A stretch of 64,000 nucleotides of DNA from NCBI GenBank assembly GCA_015067495.1, contig SVMI01000001.1, positions 248,001 through 312,000 on the forward strand, given 5' to 3'. Positions within the stretch are counted from its first letter, which is position 1; every line of letters begins with the position of its first letter. The translations under genes were made by a program, and so were the position numbers. Below, in pieces: positions 17,792 through 25,469 of the stretch. The DNA is from Oscillospiraceae bacterium (lineage in GTDB: Bacteria; Bacillota; Clostridia; Oscillospirales; Oscillospiraceae). The notes under the pieces were generated by a model that saw only the letters and a program-made list of their open reading frames with translations, ran no database searches and had not been told where the DNA came from.

Positions 17792-17814
17792 GTCTCCCTT
17801 TACACAAGGGAGAC
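17792..17814 (-). terminator. Terminator overlapping the methyltransferase 3' end
   Basis: GTCTCCCTT-TACAC-AAGGGAGAC; on the minus strand it is followed by TTTTTC. The stem includes the last codons of the gene. Confidence 0.65.
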
Positions 17815-18387
17815 CTTCTTTCCGCTGACTTGGTACATTTGCTCGTCGGAGATTTTGACCGTCACCTTCAGGTGCTTGGAAAACAGCACCGAAAGGTCAT
17901 CCTCGTGCATCAGACCCACGGAAACCTTGCTTGCGCCGCCCTCGTGATGGTGGTCGATCTGGGCGCGGCTCATGCCGTGGGCGACGGTCAGGATGCCGCC
18001 GGGTTTCAGAAGACCGGCGAGCCTTTCGATCAGCTTTTCCGGCTGGGGGAAATGGGGAAAGGCGTTGTAGACCACGATGCGGTCGAATTGCTTTTCAAAT
18101 TCGTATTCCGTCACATCGCCGCACAGCACCGTCACCTGCGGGAATTTTTCTCTTGCGATGCGCACCATTTCCGGGGCAATGTCGATGGCGGTGACGCTTT
18201 TAACGCCCCGGCTCAGATAATCGGGAAACAGCACGCCTGTGCCGCAGGCAACGTCCAGAACGTCAACGCCCTCGTGGATGCCCCCGTTGTCGAGGATGGT
18301 CGCGATGACCTCCTCGTGGCGGATCATGTCCGCATCCCACAGGGGGGCGAGCCGGTCAAAAAAGGAGATCACGTCCTGCTTATTCAT
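17800..18387 (-). CDS. Class I SAM-dependent methyltransferase
   Basis: The 195-residue protein has the SAM-binding motif I DVLDVACGTGVLFP at about residues 42-55, acidic motif II (VTAIDIAPEMVRIAREKFP) and a later LLKPGGILTVAHG block. This is the UbiE-like class; the substrate is unknown. The start is taken at MNKQDVIS, with AAAAGGAGC upstream; it overlaps the end of the ECF-transporter gene by eight bases, so both are one transcript. A link to a vitamin or cofactor taken up by that transporter is possible but unproven. Confidence 0.82.
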   Translation of the reverse strand: MNKQDVISFFDRLAPLWDADMIRHEEVIATILDNGGIHEGVDVLDVACGTGVLFPDYLSRGVKSVTAIDIAPEMVRIAREKFPQVTVLCGDVTEYEFEKQFDRIVVYNAFPHFPQPEKLIERLAGLLKPGGILTVAHGMSRAQIDHHHEGGASKVSVGLMHEDDLSVLFSKHLKVTVKISDEQMYQVSGKKVSLV

Positions 18388-18931
18388 GAATTTGCTCCTT
18401 TTCATAGCGGCGGGGAATCAGGTGCGCCTTGGTCAGTGCGAATACCACCGTGGGCATCAGCACCAGCTGGATGGCGATGCCGGGGATGCCGGTGACCAAA
18501 GAGCCGGTCACCCACGCAAAGGGCGAAACGCCGGGATTGAAGATCAGGGCATTGGCAAAGCCGTAGACCGCGCGCCCCAAGAGCATGGCGCTGACCATGC
18601 TGATGTAAAGGTCGGCGACGGCGGACTTGGTGCGGACGTACTTCATCAAAAGACCCGTTGCGAAGCCGTACATGCAGCACTCCACCATCATGCCCGGCAG
18701 CATGGCTGCGGGAGGCATGCCGGTGACAAGGCTGGACAGCAGCGGCCCGAAAATACCGCAGACACCGCCGTAGGGCCAGCCGCAAATCAGACCGCACAGC
18801 AGCACCGGGATGTGCATGGGCAGGAAGATCTGACCGGCGTTGGGGATGGAGTGAAATGCCATGGGCAGCACCAGACACAGTGCCACGCACGCGGCGGTAA
18901 AGACCAGCTTTTTAACGGGTGTCAGTTTCAT
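18380..18931 (-). CDS. ECF transporter S component
   Basis: The 183-residue integral membrane protein has five to six hydrophobic segments and the S-component-like motif FLPMHIPVLLCGLICGWPYGGVCGIFGPLLSS (partly, residues ~35-66). S components bind one vitamin or metal-like ligand and borrow a shared energising module (EcfA/A'/T), which is not in this window. The ligand cannot be told from sequence alone. AAGGAGA lies before the ATG at 18931. Confidence 0.78.
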   Translation of the reverse strand: MKLTPVKKLVFTAACVALCLVLPMAFHSIPNAGQIFLPMHIPVLLCGLICGWPYGGVCGIFGPLLSSLVTGMPPAAMLPGMMVECCMYGFATGLLMKYVRTKSAVADLYISMVSAMLLGRAVYGFANALIFNPGVSPFAWVTGSLVTGIPGIAIQLVLMPTVVFALTKAHLIPRRYEKEQIHE

Positions 18932-19028
18932 GATAGGTTCTCCTTTTTTGTTTGTTTTCCTCATTATAAAACCCTCTTAAATCAATTTGAAGCCCCCTGG
19001 GGGGATGAAATTTTCAAAAAAGCAAAAA

Positions 19029-19078
19029 ATGTCCGCCTATAAAATGCACTTGAAATCCGTGAGCGGACATGGTAGAAT
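19029..19078 (+). promoter_or_regulatory. tldD promoter with flanking 8-bp inverted repeat
   Basis: TTGAAA (19050) and TAGAAT (19073) are 17 bases apart. ATGTCCGC (19029) and its exact complement GCGGACAT (19063) bracket the -35 region, 26 bases apart, and may be an operator. Confidence 0.55.
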
Positions 19079-19104
19079 AGTGCATATTCTGCAAAAGGAG
19101 AAAA

Positions 19105-20490
19105 ATGCTTATGATTTCCAGAGAAATTTGTCAGCGTGTTCTGCAAAAGGCACTGTCCACCGGCGCGGATTACGCTGAGATTTTCGGTGAAAACACCACC
19201 AATCATGCCATCAACATGATCGCCAGCAAGGTCGATACCATCAAGGATACCGTCATCGCCGGTGTTGCGGTGCGGGTTTACAAGGGTATGCGCAGCGTCA
19301 TGGCGACTACCGTGGATATGAGCGAGAGCGGTCTGCTCCGCTGCGCGGAAAAGGCTGCTGATGCCCTCGGTCAGGGGTCTGCTGCCATGGACATCGTGCT
19401 GCGGGAGCGGATCTTCGGTGACATCCATCCCGTGAAGATCGTTCCGTCCTCGGTGGGAAACGGCGCAAAGGTCGCCATTTTGAAGGATGGCTATTTTGCC
19501 GCCAAGGAATATGATCCTTCCATTGTGCAGGTCAGCGGTACGCTGCTGGACGTGGATCACAACATCCTCATCGCCAACTCCGAGGGTCTTTACACCCAAG
19601 ATCGCCAGATCCGCACCCGCATCTCCATCAGCGCGGTCGCGGAAAAGGACGGCGAGACCCAGACCGGCTCTTTCAACCCCGGTCGCCGCATGGGTCTTGA
19701 GATGTTCGACTTTATTGATCCCAAGGCTGTGGGCGTCCGCGCCGCAAAGCAGGCTGTGACCATGGTCTCTGCCGGCTACTGCCCCGCAGGCGTTATGCCC
19801 GTCGCCATCGGCAACGGCTTCGGCGGCGTTATTTTCCACGAAGCCTGCGGTCACTCCCTTGAAGCATCCAGCGTTGCCTACGGCACCAGCCAGTTTGCCG
19901 GCAAGTTGGGTCAGAAGATCGCAAACGAAAAGGTCACCGCCATTGACGACGGCACCATCCCCGGCGCATGGGGTTCGATCAACATCGACGATGAGGGTAC
20001 ACCCTCCCAGTGCAACGTCCTCATCGAAAAGGGTGTGCTGAAGTCCTATATGATCGACAAGTTCAACGGCCGCCGTATGGGCATGGCTTCCACCGGCAAC
20101 TCCCGCCGCCAGAGCTACGCCTACACCCCCACCTCCCGCATGACCAACACCTACATTGCAGAGGGTGAAGACGACAACGACGCCATCATCGCGTCCATGG
20201 AATACGGTCTTTTCGCCAAGGAAATGGGCGGCGGCTCTGTCAATCCCACCACCGGCGAGTTCAATTTCGCCGTCAACGAGGGCTACATCGTGAGAAACGG
20301 TGTCATCTGTGAGCCGGTTCGCGGCGCAAGCCTTGTGGGCAAGGGTTCGGATGTCATCATGAACATCGACATGGTGGGCAAGGATATGGACATGGGTCAG
20401 GGTATGTGCGGATCTTCCAGCGGCAGCGTTCCCACCAACGTGGGTCAGCCCATGATCCGCGTGTCCAGTATCACCGTCGGCGGCAGATAA
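19105..20490 (+). CDS. tldD: Metalloprotease TldD
   Basis: The 461-residue protein carries HEACGH at about residue 248-253, the HExxxH zinc motif of TldD. TldD and TldE/PmbA form a heterodimeric protease that trims unfolded peptides, and in some bacteria it matures modified peptides and antitoxins. The C-terminus (GQGMCGSSSGSVPTNVGQP) is typical. AAAGGAG precedes both the ATG at 19105 and the one at 19111; either may be used. The partner gene follows 12 bases later. Confidence 0.93.
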   Translation: MLMISREICQRVLQKALSTGADYAEIFGENTTNHAINMIASKVDTIKDTVIAGVAVRVYKGMRSVMATTVDMSESGLLRCAEKAADALGQGSAAMDIVLRERIFGDIHPVKIVPSSVGNGAKVAILKDGYFAAKEYDPSIVQVSGTLLDVDHNILIANSEGLYTQDRQIRTRISISAVAEKDGETQTGSFNPGRRMGLEMFDFIDPKAVGVRAAKQAVTMVSAGYCPAGVMPVAIGNGFGGVIFHEACGHSLEASSVAYGTSQFAGKLGQKIANEKVTAIDDGTIPGAWGSINIDDEGTPSQCNVLIEKGVLKSYMIDKFNGRRMGMASTGNSRRQSYAYTPTSRMTNTYIAEGEDDNDAIIASMEYGLFAKEMGGGSVNPTTGEFNFAVNEGYIVRNGVICEPVRGASLVGKGSDVIMNIDMVGKDMDMGQGMCGSSSGSVPTNVGQPMIRVSSITVGGR

Positions 20491-20502
20491 GGAGGTAGAT
20501 TT

Positions 20503-21849
20503 ATGGATTATCAGTCTTTTAAGAAGGCGGTCATTGCCAAGTGCGAGGCACTGGGCATCGCCGAATATGAGCTTTACTATCAGGCTGGCACTTCTACCAG
20601 CATCGACACCTTCCGCCATGCCATCAACGAATTTTCCGCCTCCGAAGAGGGCGGCGTGTGTTTCCGCTGCATCGTTGACGGCAAGATGGGCTACGCCTCC
20701 ACCGAGGATCTTTCCGAAGCGCAGGCAGCTGCGGTTGTGGAAAAGGCGGTCGACAACGCGAAAACCCTCGAATCCGAAGAAGCGGTGTTCCTCTGCGAGG
20801 GTGGTCAGGAATATGAAACCGTGGATCGCGCCGGCTATGCGCTGCCCTCCACCGACGAGCTGATCGCAACGGCACTGGCTGTGGAGCAGAAGCTCTACGA
20901 CGCCGATCCTATGGTCATCGACGGCACGCAGGTCAATGTCCTGACCGGCAGCGGCGAGACTGCTATCTATAACTCCAAGGGTCTGGATCTCTATGAGTCC
21001 AATGCCTATTCCGGCATGGTCGCCGTGGCGGTGGTCACCAACGGCACGGAGATGTCCAACGACTACCAGATCAAGATCGGGAAGCTTAGCGAGCTGGATA
21101 CCGATGCCATGGTCAAGAAGGCTGTGGATACCGCAAAGCAGAAGCTGGGCGGCGACGTTGCGCCTACGGCGGTCTGCCCCGTGGTGTTCAGCCCTGATGC
21201 CATGTGCAGCTTGCTCAGCGTGTTCTCCTCTATCTTCTCCTCCGAAGCGGCACAGAAGGGTCTGAGCAAGCTGGCTGACAAGGAAGGCAGCAAGATCGCA
21301 TCCGACATCGTGACGCTGGTGGATGATCCGTTCCACAAGGAGAATGCCTTCCCCTCCGTCTTTGACGCAGAGGGCTGCCCCACCCACAAGAAGAGCGTCA
21401 TCGAAAACGGCGTGCTGAAGACCCTGCTGTATAACCTGAAGACTGCTGCCGTGGCGGGCAAGAAGACCACCGGCAACGCAGCCAAGGGCGGCTACGATTC
21501 TCCCGTGGGCGTGCGTCCCTTTACCATGTACCTCGCCGGCGGCGACTGCACCGAAGCAGAGCTGCTGCAGAAGGCAGGTGAGGGTGTGTATATCAACGAC
21601 CTGAGCGGTCTGCACGCAGGCGCAAATCCCATCTCCGGCGATTTCTCCCTGCAGAGTGCCGGCTTCCTGATCCGCGGTGGCGAGAAGACGGACTTCGTCA
21701 AGTCCTTTACCGTGGCGGGCAACTTCTATGATCTGCTGAACAAGATCACAGCGGTTGCCGACAATGTCACCCTGCCCAGCCCCTTCGGTTCTACCACCTT
21801 CGGCGCACCCAGCGTGCTGGTGGAAGACCTCTCCATCGCAGGCAAGTAA
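20503..21849 (+). CDS. pmbA: TldE/PmbA, partner of TldD
   Basis: The 448-residue protein has the fold of TldD but lacks the HExxxH motif at the corresponding place, as expected for the non-catalytic subunit. Typical blocks are ASEEGGVCFRCIVDGKMGYAS in the first third and GSGETAIYNSKGLDLYE mid-protein. AAGGAGG lies before the ATG, and both genes share the promoter at 19050 and terminator at 21856. Confidence 0.92.
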   Translation: MDYQSFKKAVIAKCEALGIAEYELYYQAGTSTSIDTFRHAINEFSASEEGGVCFRCIVDGKMGYASTEDLSEAQAAAVVEKAVDNAKTLESEEAVFLCEGGQEYETVDRAGYALPSTDELIATALAVEQKLYDADPMVIDGTQVNVLTGSGETAIYNSKGLDLYESNAYSGMVAVAVVTNGTEMSNDYQIKIGKLSELDTDAMVKKAVDTAKQKLGGDVAPTAVCPVVFSPDAMCSLLSVFSSIFSSEAAQKGLSKLADKEGSKIASDIVTLVDDPFHKENAFPSVFDAEGCPTHKKSVIENGVLKTLLYNLKTAAVAGKKTTGNAAKGGYDSPVGVRPFTMYLAGGDCTEAELLQKAGEGVYINDLSGLHAGANPISGDFSLQSAGFLIRGGEKTDFVKSFTVAGNFYDLLNKITAVADNVTLPSPFGSTTFGAPSVLVEDLSIAGK

Positions 21850-21855
21850 AAAACG

Positions 21856-21887
21856 ATCCGACCCCTCTCCCAAGGGGTCGGATTTTT
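21856..21887 (+). terminator. Rho-independent terminator of tldD-pmbA
   Basis: ATCCGACCCCT, short loop, AGGGGTCGGAT then TTTT. Confidence 0.8.
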
Positions 21888-21914
21888 GCAGGGCGCAGCT
21901 TTGTGAATTGCATC

Positions 21915-21943
21915 TTGCATATGTGAGCTGTTTGTGGTAAAAT
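21915..21943 (+). promoter_or_regulatory. Promoter of the surface-glycan cluster
   Basis: TTGCAT, 17 bases, TAAAAT, 90 bases before the phosphoglycosyl transferase. Confidence 0.6.
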
Positions 21944-22032
21944 AATTTGAATGACACCTATTTGACTGCAAGGCGTCTGCAAAAAGGATGCCCTTTGACG
22001 AAAAGCGACATGGAAAGATAGGAGCAATCGGT

Positions 22033-22698
22033 ATGTACGCAGGTTTTTTCAAGAGAATAATCGATTTTCTGCTGGCACTGACCGCGCTTTGTATTTTGTC
22101 ACCCGTTTTGGTGATTTTGATGATCGTGGGTGCCATCGCTATGGGGGGGAATCCCTTTTTTACCCAGCTGCGCCCCGGCAGGATCGACAAAAAAACCGGC
22201 AAAGAGCGCATTTTCAAGCTGGTGAAGTTCCGCACCATGAGCAACAAAAAGGATGCCCACGGCAATCTGCTGCCGGATAAGGATCGCCTGAACAAGTACG
22301 GCCGCATCCTGCGCTCTACCTCACTGGACGAGCTGCCGGAGCTTTGGAACATTCTGATCGGTGATATGAGTTTGATCGGACCCCGCCCGCTCCTGCCGGA
22401 ATATCTCCCGTGGTACACGGAGGAAGAAAGACACAGACACGATGTAAGACCCGGCTTAACAGGACTTGCCCAAGTCCATGGAAGAAACAATGTGGCGTGG
22501 GAGAGAAGATTTCAGTTGGATGTGGAATATGTGAGAAACATTTCCTTCATCAACGATGTGAAAATTATTTTGCTGACCATAAAAAAAGTGCTGGCAAAAA
22601 GTGATGTATCGGAAGATACCAGTCAATCAGAAGGAAATTTTGCTGAAATTCGCAGGAAACAGCAAGAACAAAATGAGGATATGAATCATGGAGCATAA
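22033..22698 (+). CDS. Polyprenyl-phosphate phosphoglycosyl transferase (PglC/WcaJ-like)
   Basis: The ~221-residue protein starts MYAGFFKRIIDFLLAL with one membrane-embedded hairpin, as in the short monotopic class. Motifs in order: RPGR, FKLVKFRTM, the catalytic-like RSTSLDELPELWNIL (Asp-Glu pair), and MSLIGPRPLLPEY. It moves a sugar-1-phosphate from a UDP-sugar to undecaprenyl phosphate, starting a glycan. TAGGAG supports the start at 22033. The C-terminal ~30 residues are polar and unconserved-looking. Confidence 0.9.
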   Translation: MYAGFFKRIIDFLLALTALCILSPVLVILMIVGAIAMGGNPFFTQLRPGRIDKKTGKERIFKLVKFRTMSNKKDAHGNLLPDKDRLNKYGRILRSTSLDELPELWNILIGDMSLIGPRPLLPEYLPWYTEEERHRHDVRPGLTGLAQVHGRNNVAWERRFQLDVEYVRNISFINDVKIILLTIKKVLAKSDVSEDTSQSEGNFAEIRRKQQEQNEDMNHGA

Positions 22699-23653
22699 TT
22701 TTTTAATTTTAAGCTGCGGCACAAGAAATAAGGTAGTACAGTATTTCAAAGAAACCTTTTCCGGCAGAGGCACCATCGTATGCACCGATTGCAACAATCT
22801 CGCGCCGGCGCTGTATGATGCAGACAAATATTACATTGTTCCGAGAATGACCGAACCGGGCTATCTGGATGTGATTCTGGATATTTGCAGGAAAGAAAAA
22901 ATTTCCGGCGTTCTGAGCCTGATCGATCCGGAACTGAGCTTGCTGGCAGAAAATGCAGATAAATTTGCAGAAGTCGGAACAACCGTGATCGGTTCTTCCT
23001 ATGAGCTTTGCGAAATGTCCTTGGATAAAATGCAGATGTATCAGTGGCTGTCAGAGCATGGCTACAGCTGCGCAAAGTCGTATATGGACAAGGACGAATT
23101 TTGCCGCGATGTGGAAGCAGGGTTGATTTCCTACCCTGTGTTCGTCAAGCCTGCCAAGGGCAGCGCCAGTGTCGCCATTTCCAAGGTGTACGATCAGGAA
23201 ACCTTGGAGCTGCTCTTTGCCCACAGTGATGAATTGATGATTCAGGAGTTTCTGGACGGGCAGGAGATCGGCGCAGATGTGTATATCGATACGCTCAGCG
23301 GCGAGGTCATCTCGATTTTCACGAAAAAGAAGCTGGTAATGCGTGCAGGCGAAACGGACAAGTCTGTTTCCTTTAAGGATGAGAAGCTGTTCGCCCTGAT
23401 CGAACGCTTTGTAAAGCAGGCAGGGTATCGCGGTCAGATCGACATTGATATTTTCGAGGTCAATGGGGAGTATTACATCTCCGAAGTCAATCCGCGGTTC
23501 GGCGGCGGTTATCCCCATGCATATGCCTGCGGATGCAACCATATGATGTTCATTTGGAATAATCTCAACGGCGAAGCAAATACGAAAAACATCGGAGCGT
23601 ATGACGACGGTGTTTATATGATGAAATACAACGAGCTCATGGTGAGAAAATGA
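22688..23653 (+). CDS. ATP-grasp ligase-like protein
   Basis: The 321-residue protein has the ATP-grasp order: an N-terminal Rossmann-like part (MEHNFLILSCGTRNKVVQYF), a central ATP-binding part with FVKPAKGSASVAISKV, then QEFLDGQEIGADVYID and the metal-binding ISEVNPRFGGG. It resembles carbamoyl-phosphate-synthase-like ligases in glycan clusters, which join an amino acid or other carboxylate to an amine. The start lies 10 bases inside the previous gene. The exact substrate is unknown; decoration of an amino sugar is a reasonable guess. Confidence 0.82.
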   Translation: MEHNFLILSCGTRNKVVQYFKETFSGRGTIVCTDCNNLAPALYDADKYYIVPRMTEPGYLDVILDICRKEKISGVLSLIDPELSLLAENADKFAEVGTTVIGSSYELCEMSLDKMQMYQWLSEHGYSCAKSYMDKDEFCRDVEAGLISYPVFVKPAKGSASVAISKVYDQETLELLFAHSDELMIQEFLDGQEIGADVYIDTLSGEVISIFTKKKLVMRAGETDKSVSFKDEKLFALIERFVKQAGYRGQIDIDIFEVNGEYYISEVNPRFGGGYPHAYACGCNHMMFIWNNLNGEANTKNIGAYDDGVYMMKYNELMVRK

Positions 23654-24201
23654 TAGCGGATAAAAGATTGAAGCTTATCAAGAGCGAAAACGGAATGAAC
23701 TATTACCTGTTTCAGCCATCGTTGTTTTCGCTTTATTATAACGATAAGGGGTTCAGACACGAGGAAGAACCGCCGCACCGCTTTTCTTTGTCGCACAAGC
23801 TGCACATGATGTGGTATTTGCTTTCCGTTCGTGGGGGATACTCCATTCTTTATCTGGAAAAGGACGGAGAAATGATCTCCTATATCGTTTTTGTGAAAGC
23901 CAATAACAGGATCATCAGAAATTGTGAGAAAAACGATTATTATACGATTTTTCTGTGGACGTACCCCGAGCATAGAGGAAAAGGCATCGCAACGCTGATG
24001 TCAAGGGCGATGCTGCAGGATCTGCAGCTGAATTACAAGCACTTCTATAAAACCATCAACAAGGATAACGTATCTTCTATCAGAGTAGCCGAAAAGTGCG
24101 GCTTTTCTGTGGAAAGCGAATGTGTGAAGACAAAATTGCTGCACACAATTCAAAGAGTTCCCAACGGGACACAATTACTGTATTCTTATTCTGCGAAATA
24201 A
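23650..24201 (+). CDS. GNAT-family acetyltransferase
   Basis: The 183-residue protein has the acetyl-CoA-binding motif FLWTYPEHRGKGIATLMSRAM at about residues 102-122 (kept split here as PEHRGKGIATLMS) and VRVAEKCGF-like SIRVAEKCGFSVES near the C-terminus. It overlaps the ATP-grasp gene by four bases (ATGA), so the two products likely act in sequence on one sugar precursor. Confidence 0.82.
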   Translation: MIADKRLKLIKSENGMNYYLFQPSLFSLYYNDKGFRHEEEPPHRFSLSHKLHMMWYLLSVRGGYSILYLEKDGEMISYIVFVKANNRIIRNCEKNDYYTIFLWTYPEHRGKGIATLMSRAMLQDLQLNYKHFYKTINKDNVSSIRVAEKCGFSVESECVKTKLLHTIQRVPNGTQLLYSYSAK

Positions 24202-24260
24202 ACGGCACGCAGAAAAAAGCAGTACTGTCTTCTGCGGGCAAGGCGAAAGAGGAAAGACAT

Positions 24261-25469
24261 ATGCGAAACATTTTGTTTTTAACGCTCAGCAATGTTGCTG
24301 ACATTGATGCAAGCGGTATTTATCAGGATCTGTTAAGAACGTTTGCAAAAAAAGGACATAAAGTATATGTTGTTTCTCCTACCGAACGCAGAAATCAAGA
24401 AAAGACGCATTTGATCGAGAAAGAAAATGCGGTGATTTTACGGGTTCAAACCGGCAATATTCAAAAGACAAACCTGATTGAAAAAGGCATCGCAACGGTT
24501 TTGCTTGAGTCACAGTATATTTCTGCGATCAAAAAATATTTTGCGGACGTAAAATTCGATTTGGTGTTGTATTCCACCCCCCCCATCACCTTGGCGGGTG
24601 CGGTGCAGTACATTAAAAAGCGCGACAGAGCGAAGACCTATTTGCTGCTGAAGGATATTTTTCCGCAAAATGCGGTGGATATTGGGGTCATGCGCAAGAC
24701 CGGCTTGAAGGGCTTGCTTTACCGATATTTCCGGGCGAAGGAAAAGAAGCTGTACGCGCTTTCGGATCATATCGGCTGCATGAGTCCGGCGAATGCAGCG
24801 TTTATTTTACGACACAATCCGCAGATTCCTGCCGGGAAGGTTGAGGTATGCCCGAACTGCATCGAGCCTGTTGACATGTCCGTATCCCCCGAGGAACGCC
24901 TTGCAATCCGGGAAAAGTACGGCATCCCGCTGGACAAAAAGGTGTTTGTCTATGGCGGCAATCTGGGAAAACCCCAAGGTGTTCCTTTCCTGATGGATTG
25001 CCTGCGCGCCCAGAAGGACAATGCTGATGTATTTTTCCTGATCGTGGGCGACGGAACGGAATACGGCAAGCTGGAACGCTTTTTTGAAACCGAAAAAGCG
25101 GAAAACAGAAAGCTTCTGCGTTCGCTTCCGAAGGCGGAATATGACCTCCTTGTCGCTGCCTGCGACGTGGGTCTGATTTTCCTCGATCACCGCTTCACCA
25201 TTCCCAATTTCCCCTCACGGCTGCTTGCCTATATGCAGGCGGGCATCCCCGTTCTGGCAGCCACCGATCCCAATACCGACATCGGCAAGGTGATCGTGGA
25301 GGGCGGCTTCGGTTGGTGGTGTGAGAGCAACGAGGTGCAGGGGTTCTGCGGGGTGGTGCAGCAGGCGTGCGACGCTGACCATGCCGCCATGAAGGCATCC
25401 GCCCGGACGTACCTGCAGGAACATTATGATGTGGAGAAAAACTGGCATAAAATCATAGATCACACGTAA
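24261..25469 (+). CDS. Glycosyltransferase family 4 protein
   Basis: The 402-residue GT-B enzyme starts MRNILFLTLSNVADIDASG. The acceptor half includes LKDIFPQNAVDIG, and the donor half has VFVYGGNLGKPQG and the nucleotide-sugar site around FPSRLLAYMQAGIPVLAA, a typical GT4/WbuB-like pattern. GAGGAAA precedes the ATG; the frame extends upstream to 24096 but without support. It would add the next sugar to the lipid-linked glycan begun by the PglC-like enzyme. Confidence 0.87.
   Translation: MRNILFLTLSNVADIDASGIYQDLLRTFAKKGHKVYVVSPTERRNQEKTHLIEKENAVILRVQTGNIQKTNLIEKGIATVLLESQYISAIKKYFADVKFDLVLYSTPPITLAGAVQYIKKRDRAKTYLLLKDIFPQNAVDIGVMRKTGLKGLLYRYFRAKEKKLYALSDHIGCMSPANAAFILRHNPQIPAGKVEVCPNCIEPVDMSVSPEERLAIREKYGIPLDKKVFVYGGNLGKPQGVPFLMDCLRAQKDNADVFFLIVGDGTEYGKLERFFETEKAENRKLLRSLPKAEYDLLVAACDVGLIFLDHRFTIPNFPSRLLAYMQAGIPVLAATDPNTDIGKVIVEGGFGWWCESNEVQGFCGVVQQACDADHAAMKASARTYLQEHYDVEKNWHKIIDHT

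Noticed and set aside
18982-21957. 991-codon open frame on the minus strand
   Set aside because: It lies antisense to tldD and pmbA, both well-supported. Its composition (runs of His, Gly, Ala) is that of a shadow of GC-rich coding DNA, and no domain is visible.
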